This document shows, piece by piece, positions 42,856 through 51,724 of a DNA stretch of 64,000 nucleotides (position 1 is its first letter; every line of letters begins with the position of its first letter). This DNA comes from Planctomycetia bacterium (GTDB taxonomy: Bacteria > Planctomycetota > Phycisphaerae > UBA1845 > Fen-1342). The stretch is taken from contig CP054190.1 in assembly GCA_015709575.1 (NCBI GenBank), positions 3,284,616 through 3,348,615 of the forward strand, in the 5' to 3' direction. The notes below the pieces were generated by a model, which saw only the letters and a list, made by a program, of their open reading frames with translations, did no database searches and had not been told where the DNA came from. The position numbers and the translations under genes were made by a program.

Positions 42856-45009
42856 TCAGCGCGTCGCCATCAGCGGCAGTGACCGCCCCGCGGGCGAATC
42901 GGGATCCGGCTTGGCTACGCCGATCGTCGCGTACAGATCGTCGTACCCCTCTTCCAGAAACCCGCGCCGCATGTGCAGGCCGATGTGGTCCCAGGGCAGC
43001 AACTCATCAAATCGCCGCTCGCGATGGGCGTAGAAGTCCGGATCGACCCCGGTCGCCGCGTACGCATCCCGCCAGATGGAATAGCGAAAGGTCTCATCCC
43101 AGCCGTCGAACCGCGCCCCGCGCCGCCACGCTTCCAGGATCACCGGCCCGAGCCGCCGGTCGCCACGAGCGAAGACGCCTTCCAGAATGGATCGCTCCGG
43201 TGAGTGCGTCGTGATGCGCACATTTCGATTCGCTGATCGCGCTCCGCGCCCGCCGCGCCCCAGGCGCACCACGTCCGATCCGTCGCGCCCCGCGTCGTCG
43301 AAGCTTGGCGCCGCCACAGACGCGGCAGCTTCCCCGGCATCGAGCAGCGCCCCGTCAAACGCGCCCGGCCGCGGCAGCTCGCCGGGGACGTCAATGTCCG
43401 TGACGCGGCGCGCCGCGGCGCCGCGCCCTTCCATCGGTGCTTCGTCGCCGGCGTCGCGCCAGCCATGATCCACCGTCGGCCGCCCCGCTCCAAACGCGGA
43501 CAGCCCGCGCAGACTTACTCGCGATGGATCCGCGCCAACGGCGTTCGCGCGCAGCCGCTCGCGCACCGCCCGGAAGTACTCGATCCGCGGCTGCGCCATC
43601 CACTGCATCGGCGTAAACGGCTTGGGCACCAGCCAGCCGACGCTGGCCGTGACGGATGCCGGCCCGAGCCGCAGCCGCCGGCGCTCGTCGCTGATCTGGC
43701 AGCTCAAGCGCCAGATGCCGTCGATGTCCTCCTCGCGCTCGCCCGGAAATCCGCTCATGAAATACAGCTTCACGCGCCGCCAGCCGGCCTCGTACGCCGC
43801 GCGAACGCCGTCGAGCAGCCGCCCGTCCGTGACCTTCTTGCGGATCGCCTGGCGCATGTCGTCGTTGGCCGCCTCCACCGCGATCGTCAGCCCGGCCTTG
43901 CGCACCGCGCTGGACATCTCCGGGATGCTGGCCAGCATCCGATCGACGCGCAGCGACGGAAAACTCAGGTTCACGTGCCGCGGCGCGAAACGCTCGTTGA
44001 GCCGCTGCGCCAGCTCGCGCAGGTGTGGATAATCCGCGGACGAGAGCGAGAGCAGGCCGATCTCGTTCTGACCCGTCGCGGCCCAGGCGCGCTCCGCCAA
44101 CTCGGTGATCTGGGCCACCGAGCGCAGCTTCAGCGGGCGCTTGGTGTATCCGGCGTGACAGAAGCGGCACACCTGCGGGCAGCCGCGCATGATCTCCACG
44201 CCGACACGGTCGTGCACCACGTTCATCCAGGGCACGATGGGCGCGACCGGGAAGGGCGCGTTCTCGAAATCGGCCGTGCGGCAGCGGTCTATCCGCGCCG
44301 GCAGCCCCTCGACCTTCGGCACGAGCTGCGCCAGCGTGCCATCCGCGTGATACCGCGCCTCGTAAAGATTCGGCGCGTATATCCAAGGAAACCGCCGCGC
44401 CAGCGCCACCACCATGTCCCGCCGTCCGACACCGGCGCGTTTCAATTCGTCCACCGCGCCGAGGATCGCGGCGAACGAATCCTCCCCGTCGCCGATCACC
44501 ACCAGGTCCACGAACATCGCCATCGGCTCAGGGTTGTCGGCCTGCGGGCCGCCCACGATGACCAGCGGGTGCTCATCACGGCGCTCCCCGGCCAGGACGG
44601 GAATTCCGGCCAGGTCGAGCATGTTCAGCACGTTCGTGAAGGACATTTCGTACTGCAGCGAAATGGCGAAAATGTCCGCCGATGACACCGGCTGCCGCGT
44701 ATCCCACGTAAACAGCGGGATTCCGCGATCTCGCAGGACGCGCTCCGCGTCGATCCACGGGCAGAAGACACGCTCGGCACAGACCCCCGGCGTGTGGTTG
44801 CAGAGCCAGTACAGGATCTGGCAGCCCAGGTGCGACATGCCGATCGTGTAGGTATCCGGGAATCCGATCGCGACGCGCAGCCGGGCGCTCTCCCAGTCGC
44901 CGGGCCGCGCGAGCTGGTTGACCTCGCCGCCGACATATTGCGCGGGGTGGCGCACGCGCGGCAACAGCTCGCGACTGACGCGCTCACGCAGGCTGACAGG
45001 CGTTGACAT
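42856..45009 (-). CDS. B12-binding domain radical SAM protein (TIGR03960-like)
   Basis: A 717-residue cytoplasmic protein. The N-terminal ~200 residues form a cobalamin-binding-type domain (RLRVAIGFPDTYTIGMSHLG; PLVIVGGPQADNPEPM). The radical SAM cluster motif MRGCPQVCRFCHAGY (Cx3Cx2C) lies near residues 264-278 and binds a 4Fe-4S cluster and SAM. A ~110-residue Gly/Ala/Arg-rich stretch at ~490-600 looks like an insert or divergent linker before the conserved end (HIGLHMRRGFLEEGYDDLYA). This family often accompanies tRNA/rRNA-related genes, but its reaction is not known. GGGAGG lies ~10 nt before the ATG. Confidence 0.88.
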   Translation of the reverse strand: MSTPVSLRERVSRELLPRVRHPAQYVGGEVNQLARPGDWESARLRVAIGFPDTYTIGMSHLGCQILYWLCNHTPGVCAERVFCPWIDAERVLRDRGIPLFTWDTRQPVSSADIFAISLQYEMSFTNVLNMLDLAGIPVLAGERRDEHPLVIVGGPQADNPEPMAMFVDLVVIGDGEDSFAAILGAVDELKRAGVGRRDMVVALARRFPWIYAPNLYEARYHADGTLAQLVPKVEGLPARIDRCRTADFENAPFPVAPIVPWMNVVHDRVGVEIMRGCPQVCRFCHAGYTKRPLKLRSVAQITELAERAWAATGQNEIGLLSLSSADYPHLRELAQRLNERFAPRHVNLSFPSLRVDRMLASIPEMSSAVRKAGLTIAVEAANDDMRQAIRKKVTDGRLLDGVRAAYEAGWRRVKLYFMSGFPGEREEDIDGIWRLSCQISDERRRLRLGPASVTASVGWLVPKPFTPMQWMAQPRIEYFRAVRERLRANAVGADPSRVSLRGLSAFGAGRPTVDHGWRDAGDEAPMEGRGAAARRVTDIDVPGELPRPGAFDGALLDAGEAAASVAAPSFDDAGRDGSDVVRLGRGGRGARSANRNVRITTHSPERSILEGVFARGDRRLGPVILEAWRRGARFDGWDETFRYSIWRDAYAATGVDPDFYAHRERRFDELLPWDHIGLHMRRGFLEEGYDDLYATIGVAKPDPDSPAGRSLPLMATR

Positions 45010-45070
45010 CGCGGCGGCGGCCTCCCGGAGTGAGAGTATACGCCTTCGACCACCGCGCGCGAGGCAGAAA

Positions 45071-45115
45071 TCGAAGCGGCCACGCCGCGCGTCGCCGCGC
45101 TGCGTGGCCGTTCGA
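45071..45115 (-). terminator. Hairpin after the PEP-CTERM gene
   Basis: GGCCACGC/GCGTGGCC stem (45078-45085 with 45102-45109) extended by TCGAA/TTCGA. On the minus strand it is followed by ATTTCTG, a weak T-run. It separates the PEP-CTERM gene from the radical SAM gene. Confidence 0.45.
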
Positions 45116-45161
45116 GGGGGTCAGACAGGTGTCAGCGGCACGAAAACCGGACTTCGCTCCA

Positions 45162-45848
45162 CTAGCGCCGCCGACGGAGACAAACCACGGAAAGTCCGAG
45201 CAGCGCCAGCGTGGCGGGCTCGGGAACATAGCCGTACTGAAGGTGATCGACTTCCCAGTCCTGGCTGTTCGGCATGACCAGCAGCAGCGACGCGATTCCG
45301 CCGGCGTGCTCAAAGCCGAAGAAGCGGTCGTCGGCGGTCGTGCCGTCGATGCGGCCGTCACCCACGGTCGAGCTGATGAATCCGATCGTGACGCCGTCCG
45401 GATCGAACGCAAAGACCTCGACAAGACTGACGCCGAAGATGTCGCCGAAGGTGTTGCCGACGTCGGTCCACACGATGCCGACGTGCGTCGGGTAATTACC
45501 CAGCACCGCATCGCTGAACACGAACTCCAGCTCAAATCCGTTGGCGATGTAGCTGTGACCGTTGCGCCCCAGGCCGTCGATGAAGCCGTCATCCGCATCC
45601 ACCGAGTCGGTGAAATTAGACGGTCCGGCCACCACGCCGCCCAGCGCGGACGCGCCGGGCGTGTTCAGCGCGCCATCCTCAAAGTCCTCCAGGTGGAAAT
45701 ACCCGCCCGTGAAATCGAGGACGCTGAACGGGCTGTTCGAGGTTTGAACGTACGTGGACGGCCCGAACGTTTGTGCGGAGGCCGCGCTGCCGACGAAGAA
45801 AATCACGCCGGCACATGCTGTCGCTAGCAGTGTGCGCACAGTTTCCAT
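45162..45848 (-). CDS. PEP-CTERM sorting domain protein
   Basis: A 228-residue exported protein with a signal peptide (RTLLATACAGVIFFVGSAASA) and the classic C-terminal tag VPEPATLALLGLSVVCLRRRR: PEP motif, helix and Arg cluster. In other bacteria the tag is recognised by an exosortase and the protein is delivered to the surface or extracellular matrix. The middle (HLEDFEDG...GVGIVWTDVG-like, FGFEHAGGIASLLLV) is a beta-sandwich of unknown role. ATG 45848 sits almost on top of its GGAAGGG site; GTG at 45839 has better spacing. Confidence 0.88.
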   Translation of the reverse strand: METVRTLLATACAGVIFFVGSAASAQTFGPSTYVQTSNSPFSVLDFTGGYFHLEDFEDGALNTPGASALGGVVAGPSNFTDSVDADDGFIDGLGRNGHSYIANGFELEFVFSDAVLGNYPTHVGIVWTDVGNTFGDIFGVSLVEVFAFDPDGVTIGFISSTVGDGRIDGTTADDRFFGFEHAGGIASLLLVMPNSQDWEVDHLQYGYVPEPATLALLGLSVVCLRRRR

Positions 45849-46046
45849 CCCTTCCAGTGCGTTGACGAATCGAACGCAGGCGGGCGGAACCCGCCTCCTC
45901 TCTCCGGAGAAGGATGCTATACAACCGGCCACGAGGCTGCAACAGTCGTGAGCGGTCACGGGGCGGCGACAGCGATTTTTTCCGGGCTTACGTCAGGTCT
46001 CGGCGCACGCCCGTCGCACGGTCTGCGGCGCGATGCTGCGGCCGCG

Positions 46047-46466
46047 TCAGACGGTCACGTCCACAAGAAAGCCGGTCGAGGCCCGGGCGTAACGGGCGTC
46101 GCCGGTTGCCGTCAGGATCCGCTCGAAGCTCTCCGCGGACGTCGATAACAGGTTCAACACCGCTCGCGCCGGCGTGAAAACGGTCGGCCATGTCGGAGGC
46201 GCAGGCGCGTGCGGATCGTGCGACGCCGCCGAGGCGTGTCGCGCAGCCGGTTGAGGCGGAGCCGGCGCCTCTTCTGAAGGCTCCGCGTGATGAGAGTCTG
46301 CGTATGAGCGGACCCTCGAAGTTGGCTCCGAATCCAGCAAGGGACCGGACCCGGACCCATCCCCGGGCGGATCCGGCGAACGAGGCGACCCGGGCGACCG
46401 CCGCATGACCGGCCGGCTCCACCCGAACTGCCCGGCCCCCAGCGCGCTGGACGCGGATTGAATCAT
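46047..46466 (-). CDS. Small protein of unknown function
   Basis: A 139-residue protein, not recognised. N-terminal ~20 residues (MIQSASSALGAGQFGW) and the last ~40 (ARAVLNLLSTSAESFERILT...) look ordered; the middle is Pro/Ser/His/Glu-rich. The ends faintly recall small flagellar rod-type proteins, too weak to name. A GGAGGG site lies ~12 nt upstream. Coding status is likely but not certain. Confidence 0.45.
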   Translation of the reverse strand: MIQSASSALGAGQFGWSRPVMRRSPGSPRSPDPPGDGSGSGPLLDSEPTSRVRSYADSHHAEPSEEAPAPPQPAARHASAASHDPHAPAPPTWPTVFTPARAVLNLLSTSAESFERILTATGDARYARASTGFLVDVTV

Positions 46467-46627
46467 GCTCACGGCGTGCCCTCCGGTCTCCCGGAAGCAG
46501 CGCATCCCCAATTCAATCCTGCAATTCCTGCGCTACGCGGGCAAGTCAAAATTGCGCTGGATTTGTCAATTGATTAGATTGGCAGCATCCGCCCGTGCGA
46601 GGCTCCTGCCTCGCATGCGGCGCCCCG

Positions 46628-47056
46628 TCAGCGCACCGGCTCCGCCGCACACCGCGCCGCGCCGCCCACCTGCGCCGCCGCATAGCGAATGATCTCGACC
46701 GCCTGCGCCAGCGACGTGCACACCTGCGGCGTGCAGCCCGCCGCGAAGCGCCAGACATAGCGCGACGCTTCCGTCGGGCAGACCACCAGCAGCTCCTTGC
46801 CCAACGCCACTGCCATCCCGATCTCGGCCGCGGTGCCGTGCCCGCCCTCGATCCGGTCGCAATACGCGAGCAGGATGTCACAATGGCGCACCGCCAGCCG
46901 ATCCGCCGGCGTATAGAGCTCGGTCCGCAGTTCGGGATCCGGCCCCGGAATCTCCGCGCCCGGGTGCATGAACAGCACGCCCGGGATCGCGGGAATCTCG
47001 TCGCGCCAGCGCCCGCTCGTGCCGCGCACCGCCCCGGCCAGGTAGACCTTCAGCAT
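46628..47056 (-). CDS. Nucleoside 2-deoxyribosyltransferase-like protein
   Basis: A 142-residue cytoplasmic protein. MLKVYLAGAVRG opens a Rossmann-like strand, RHCDILLAYCDRIEGGHGTAAEIGMAVALGKELLVVCP holds the family's catalytic Glu context (GTAAEIG), normal for nucleoside 2-deoxyribosyltransferase-like enzymes, which exchange or hydrolyse the N-glycosidic bond of deoxynucleosides. The ATG has AGGAG 8 nt upstream; the frame upstream to 47293 overlaps the divergent region and is non-coding. Activity is inferred; related DUF4406-like proteins have unknown roles. Confidence 0.75.
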   Translation of the reverse strand: MLKVYLAGAVRGTSGRWRDEIPAIPGVLFMHPGAEIPGPDPELRTELYTPADRLAVRHCDILLAYCDRIEGGHGTAAEIGMAVALGKELLVVCPTEASRYVWRFAAGCTPQVCTSLAQAVEIIRYAAAQVGGAARCAAEPVR

Positions 47057-47310
47057 CGTCCGCTCCTGTCGCTCGCAACGCCGTTCGTGGTCGCGAGCAG
47101 TGGCGAAGAGTGTACCAGATGCCCCGACGCCGGCCGATGGTCGATGTTTCCCGGCCGCGCTATCGAGCGCCGGCGAGCGGGAGGGCTTCGCCGCGCTCGC
47201 TTCCCCATGGGGCGGCGCTGCGCCCGCGGCCCGAGCGGCTAGAATTCGTGGGCAGGCTCGATCCACGCGCACCGCGCCGGCGCGCCGACTCACGCATCAG
47301 GAGCTGTTGA

Positions 47311-47616
47311 ATGCCGCCGATGGTCCAATGTGCAAAGCTCGGACAGCAGTTGCCCGGCCTGGATGAATCCACCGCCGAGGGTCGAAACGCGCTGCGCTAC
47401 GCCCTGCTGGTCGGCGGCAAGGCGCTGGCCGACCGCATTCACCGCGAAATTTCCGCCCAGGCATGGAAGCAGTGGATCGATCACCAGGTGATGGTGATCA
47501 ACGAATATCGCCTCGACCCCATGGCCGACGAGTCCAACGCGATACTCAAGCAGCACATGGAGGCGTTCTTCTTCGGCGAGCAGGAAGCCGTCCGCAACTA
47601 CGTGCCGCCGAAGTAG
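47311..47616 (+). CDS. Fe(2+)-trafficking protein (YggX family)
   Basis: A 101-residue protein of the YggX family, linked in enterobacteria to iron trafficking and protection of Fe-S clusters from oxidation. Visible: VQCAKLGQQLPGL with the N-terminal Cys, GKALADRIHREISAQAWKQW (typical GxRIxxEISxxAWxxW), QVMVINEYRLDPM and LKQHMEAFFFGE. AGGAG lies 7 nt before the ATG. Single gene between divergent and convergent neighbours. Confidence 0.92.
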   Translation: MPPMVQCAKLGQQLPGLDESTAEGRNALRYALLVGGKALADRIHREISAQAWKQWIDHQVMVINEYRLDPMADESNAILKQHMEAFFFGEQEAVRNYVPPK

Positions 47617-47635
47617 GCCGGGCGGGGGGCGCGCT

Positions 47636-49741
47636 TCATCCGCCTCCAAGAATCAGGCTCACGAACGGGTCGATGTCAAAGTTGTTCGCCGCGCCGTCGC
47701 CGCTGACGTCGATCGCGCACAGATAGTCGCAATCGTACAGGGCGCTCCAGGCTGCCTGGCCCTCGACAATCGCCAGCACAAAAGCGTCAATGTCGAAATT
47801 GTTCACCAGCCCGTCGCAGTTGGCGTCGCCGCGCAGCCGCACCGTCAGCAGCGCCGGGTCGCTGGGCGTGCTGCCGCAAGTGCTCGTCACGATCACGTCG
47901 TAACCGCCCGCATCGGCCGGCGTGACCGCCGCGATGGTGAGCACGGCACTGTTCGCCCCGCCCAGCGGCGTCATCCCACGCCGCCACTGATAGGTCAAAC
48001 CGCTCCCCGCGGCGGCGACGCTGAACGTCGCCGGATCGCCGTTGCAAACCGCCAATGATTGCGGTTGTGTCAGGATCTGCGGCCCGGAGTGCGGATCGCA
48101 GGCGTCCCCGACGCCGTCATTGTCGCAATCCGCCTGCGACGCATTGGCAACCGCCGGGCAGTTGTCGCAGGCGTCGCCGACGCCGTCCGAATCGCCGTCG
48201 GCCTGATCGTTGTTGGCGATTGTCGGACAGTTGTCGAGATGGTCCGGCACGCCGTCTCCATCGGCGTCATCGCTCGTGCGGCGGACCCGCGCCAGCGGAT
48301 CGCCGATCACGACCTGCTGCCACGACAGCGCCGGCAGCGACGTGTACGCCGCCTCGGCGAACGTCAGGTTGCCGAGATAAAAGTTCTTCACGATGAACTG
48401 CACGTCACAGAGCGAAAACGAAAACGGCTCCCACACGTTGCCGATGCCGAATGTCCCGCCCGCCGCAATGAAATCCGCCACCTGCTCCTGGGTGAACAAC
48501 GTCGCGAGGCCGCCGAAGGCGCGGCCGTTATACGATTCCGCCGAGTGAAAAAACGCCCCAGGCACATAGTGGAACGAAGCCGCGTACAGCGGCCCGGCCG
48601 GCGGATCGCCCCCGGCGGTCCCGCCCGGCTTGGGCCCGCGATGGTTGTTCCCCTCGTGCGCGAGAAACACCAGCGGCTTATCCACCAGGCGTCCTTCACC
48701 GTCAAAGCTCAACCGCGGGCCGACCGTGAACCCGGCCGCGTTTGACGCGCCGTCATAGACGATGTTCGCCGCGGAAAACCGCCCGTCCGCCAGCAGCGCG
48801 TCACGCGCCAGCTCATACTCATCCCCCGCCCACACCAGCGCGTCGCCCTGGTTGTCATACTCAATGTTCGGCGCTGCATCCGCGACGCCGTTCGAGGCGC
48901 TCTCGTCCAGCACGAAGGCCGCGACCGAGACATCCACCAGCAGGCTCTGCGCGCGGTCGATCATTCCCCGCACGTCGTCCACCGTGTGCCCGTCGAGCCG
49001 GCAGACCAGCAGGATGTCGCCCGCCGTCAGCAGCGACGACCCGCCGCCGGTCGGCACCCAGAACAGCCCGTTGGCAAAGCCGCCGTTCCCAAATGACTTG
49101 AACCCCTGGATGTTCGCGTTGGAAAAGCCGGTCTGCGGCAGCAGCGACCGCCAATACGGATTGATGATCAGCCCGTCGGCCTTGCTGTCGCCCGAGCCGC
49201 CGGCCTCGCCGCTGTTGAGCGTCTGCCAGAGCAGCGTCAGCTCCGAGTCCACACTCGCCGCGGTTGCATCCCGCGCCGTCTGCCACTCGGCCAGGAACCC
49301 GCTCGGGTCATCGCCGATGGCGGCAGCGTCCGTGTCCTGAATGCGATGGGCGATTCCCTTGGTCAGCACGATGCAGCGCACCTGTGTAACCAGGCTGTTC
49401 TGAAAGAGATAGTTGCGAATCGGCGTGCGCAGTTTGCTCACGAAGTCGGCGTAGGAGATGTCCGGTCCGGCCGGTGCGCCGGTGTTCGGCGGCGCGCCAA
49501 GATTCAGGACGCGCACGCCCGGGCGCGCCCCCGGCACCCCGCCCACGCCGCCCGGCACCTTCGCGGAACCCGCGTAATGCTCGGCCACCAGCAGGCTGTC
49601 CGGCTTGGTGGAGTCATAGATCACCAGGACGTGCGACTCCTGCAGCGACGCCGCGGCGGGCAGCGCAACGACCAGCGCGCAGCACGCCGCGAGGACGCCC
49701 CGTGCGATCGCTCGACTCCGACTCGCGTTCCGCCCGATCAT
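47636..49741 (-). CDS. TIGR03790 family secreted protein with dockerin-like end
   Basis: A 701-residue exported protein. Signal ([21 protein letters not shown]), then TIGR03790 domain (~20-460; [42 protein letters not shown]), a family of unknown function found in planctomycetes and proteobacteria. Then thrombospondin-type-3 Ca-binding repeats ([15 protein letters not shown] and two more), an Ig-like domain ([20 protein letters not shown]), and two dockerin-like repeats ([27 protein letters not shown]). Ribosome site GGGAGG directly precedes the ATG. Surface or extracellular location likely. Confidence 0.87.
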   Translation of the reverse strand: MIGRNASRSRAIARGVLAACCALVVALPAAASLQESHVLVIYDSTKPDSLLVAEHYAGSAKVPGGVGGVPGARPGVRVLNLGAPPNTGAPAGPDISYADFVSKLRTPIRNYLFQNSLVTQVRCIVLTKGIAHRIQDTDAAAIGDDPSGFLAEWQTARDATAASVDSELTLLWQTLNSGEAGGSGDSKADGLIINPYWRSLLPQTGFSNANIQGFKSFGNGGFANGLFWVPTGGGSSLLTAGDILLVCRLDGHTVDDVRGMIDRAQSLLVDVSVAAFVLDESASNGVADAAPNIEYDNQGDALVWAGDEYELARDALLADGRFSAANIVYDGASNAAGFTVGPRLSFDGEGRLVDKPLVFLAHEGNNHRGPKPGGTAGGDPPAGPLYAASFHYVPGAFFHSAESYNGRAFGGLATLFTQEQVADFIAAGGTFGIGNVWEPFSFSLCDVQFIVKNFYLGNLTFAEAAYTSLPALSWQQVVIGDPLARVRRTSDDADGDGVPDHLDNCPTIANNDQADGDSDGVGDACDNCPAVANASQADCDNDGVGDACDPHSGPQILTQPQSLAVCNGDPATFSVAAAGSGLTYQWRRGMTPLGGANSAVLTIAAVTPADAGGYDVIVTSTCGSTPSDPALLTVRLRGDANCDGLVNNFDIDAFVLAIVEGQAAWSALYDCDYLCAIDVSGDGAANNFDIDPFVSLILGGG

Positions 49742-49890
49742 CCCGCCTCCCGCGCGCCCGCATGACCTACGTCCGAAATCAACCGCCCCGGCGCGCCTCC
49801 GGCGCGCGATCCGGCCGCGACGGCGCAACCCCCGTATTGTAGGGTGAAATTCAACGGGTCACGCCGCCACCCCGGCCCGAAATCGTCGAT

Positions 49891-50829
49891 TCAGGACGGA
49901 TTGCAGCGGTACCACTCGATCGCCCGCTCCAGCCCCTCGGCGAAGCGGACGCGCGGCTCATAGCCCAGCACGCGAGCGGCCTCGGTGACATCCGCCAGGC
50001 TGTGGCGCACGTCCCCGGCACGGGCGTCGCGATACTCGGGTGAAATGTTCACGCCCAGCGCGCGGTTGACCACCTGCACAACGTGGTTGAGCGTCGTCCG
50101 CTCACCGCAGGCGATGTTCACCACCTCGCCCCGGAGGTTCGGCACCGTCGCGCCGCGTAGATTGGCGTCCACCACGTTGTCGATGAAGCAGAAATCCCGC
50201 GATTGCTCGCCGTCACCGAAAATGATCGGCGCCTCGCCCCGACACATCCGCGTCACGAACGCAGGGATCACCGCGGCGTACTGGCTGTTCGGATCCTGGC
50301 GCGGGCCGAACACGTTGAAGTAGCGCAGCGACACGGTCTCGAGCCCGTAAACCTCCGAGAACACGCGGCAGTAATACTCCCCCACCAGCTTGCTGACAGC
50401 GTAGGGCGATAGCGGCAGCGGCGCCATGTCCTCGCGCTTGGGAAGCACCGGCGTGTCGCCGTAGGCACTGCTGCTGGCCGAATATACGAACCGCCGCACG
50501 CCGGCGTCGCGGGCCGCCATCAGCATGTTGAACGTGCCGTTGACGTTGATATCGTGGCTCTGGCGCGGCTGCTCCACGCTGCGCGGCACGCTGGCCCGCG
50601 CCGCCAGGTGAAACACCACGTCCGCCCCGCGAACCGCCCGCGCCACCGCATCCGGATTGCAGATGTCGCCCTCGATAAGCTCCAGTTCGCCGCCGACGTC
50701 GGCCAGATTTGCGCGACGCCCGGTGCTCAGGTCGTCCAGCACGCGGACCCTGTAGCCCTCTGCAAGCAGGCGTCGAACGACGTGGCTGCCGATAAAGCCG
50801 GCGCCCCCGGTGACCAGGCAGGTGTTCAT
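49891..50829 (-). CDS. NAD-dependent epimerase/dehydratase (UDP-sugar 4-epimerase type)
   Basis: A 312-residue extended SDR enzyme acting on nucleotide sugars. NAD-binding TGGAGFIGSH (residues 7-16), catalytic SASSSAYG with Ser, and YAVSK (Tyr143, Lys147); RYFNVFGPRQDP matches UDP-glucose or UDP-GlcNAc 4-epimerases. The start codon overlaps the tatD stop in ATGA. Neighbours are a DegT aminotransferase and a GlmM-like mutase, which fits sugar-nucleotide synthesis for envelope polysaccharide. Exact sugar unknown. Confidence 0.9.
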   Translation of the reverse strand: MNTCLVTGGAGFIGSHVVRRLLAEGYRVRVLDDLSTGRRANLADVGGELELIEGDICNPDAVARAVRGADVVFHLAARASVPRSVEQPRQSHDINVNGTFNMLMAARDAGVRRFVYSASSSAYGDTPVLPKREDMAPLPLSPYAVSKLVGEYYCRVFSEVYGLETVSLRYFNVFGPRQDPNSQYAAVIPAFVTRMCRGEAPIIFGDGEQSRDFCFIDNVVDANLRGATVPNLRGEVVNIACGERTTLNHVVQVVNRALGVNISPEYRDARAGDVRHSLADVTEAARVLGYEPRVRFAEGLERAIEWYRCNPS

Positions 50830-51674
50830 GCGGTAATTCCCGGTTCGCTGCGGCCGATCGACGACCGGCCGCCGATTCCTATCGGCAGCCCGAAGAAGCG
50901 TACGGCATTGGCCGTCGTGAGTTCGCAGAACTGCTCGTACCCGCTGCCGCGCTCCTCCGCGATGCGCCGCGCGGTGTGCGCCACGAACGCCGGCTCGCAC
51001 GGGCGTATTTTGCGCACCGGCTCAGGCGACAGAAACGGTGCATCCGTCTCCACCATGATCCGGTCGGCCGGGCACAGCCGCGCCGCGCTTCGGACGCCCT
51101 CGCCGTTGCGAAAGGTCGCGACGCCGGTGAAGGAGATCCAGTGCCCCGCGTCCAGAATCCGCGAAGCCAGCTCAGAATCCCCCGAAAAACAGTGAAACAC
51201 CGCACGCCCGCGCAAATCGGGAAAATCCGAGAGCACCTCGCATACGCGCAGCTCGGCCTGCCGAGCATGGATGATCACCGGACGACCGGTTTCGCACGCC
51301 AGGCGCAATTGCGCGCGAAACACGCGCTCCTGCACGTCCGGCGGCGCAAAATCATAATGAAAATCCAACCCCGCCTCGCCGACCGCAACGATCGGCACGT
51401 CAGAATCCGCCGCTTCACGCCGACCGGCGTGTAAATCCGCCAGTTGAGCGATATCCGCGTCCGACACCTCCGCCGCATGATGCGGATGCACGCCGGCGGC
51501 GACAAACACGCCGCGCTGCCCCGCCGCCAGCGCCAGCGCACGGACGGCGTCGGCCGGCGTGGTGCCGACCGTGATGCAGTGCGATACGCAGGCGTCGCGG
51601 GCGCGCTGCAGCACGGCATCGACCTGCGGTCGAAGCTCGTCGTAGGTCAGGTGGCAGTGCGTGTCGATCAGCAT
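50826..51674 (-). CDS. tatD: TatD family metal-dependent DNase
   Basis: A 282-residue hydrolase of the TatD family (3'-5' exonuclease/DNA-repair and RNA-processing activity in others). MLIDTHCHL (His6, His8), AAGVHPHHAAE, AVGEAGLDFHYDF (Glu), PVIIHARQAE, VFHCFSGD and VETDAPFLSPEP are all present, so metal ligands are intact. It overlaps the epimerase gene by 4 bp and follows the aminotransferase gene by 50 bp, so it is in the same operon. Confidence 0.94.
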   Translation of the reverse strand: MLIDTHCHLTYDELRPQVDAVLQRARDACVSHCITVGTTPADAVRALALAAGQRGVFVAAGVHPHHAAEVSDADIAQLADLHAGRREAADSDVPIVAVGEAGLDFHYDFAPPDVQERVFRAQLRLACETGRPVIIHARQAELRVCEVLSDFPDLRGRAVFHCFSGDSELASRILDAGHWISFTGVATFRNGEGVRSAARLCPADRIMVETDAPFLSPEPVRKIRPCEPAFVAHTARRIAEERGSGYEQFCELTTANAVRFFGLPIGIGGRSSIGRSEPGITA

Positions 51675-51724
51675 GACGACGGATCAGCAAGCGCGCGGAA
51701 CAGGGCGGCGACAGCGCCGCCGTG

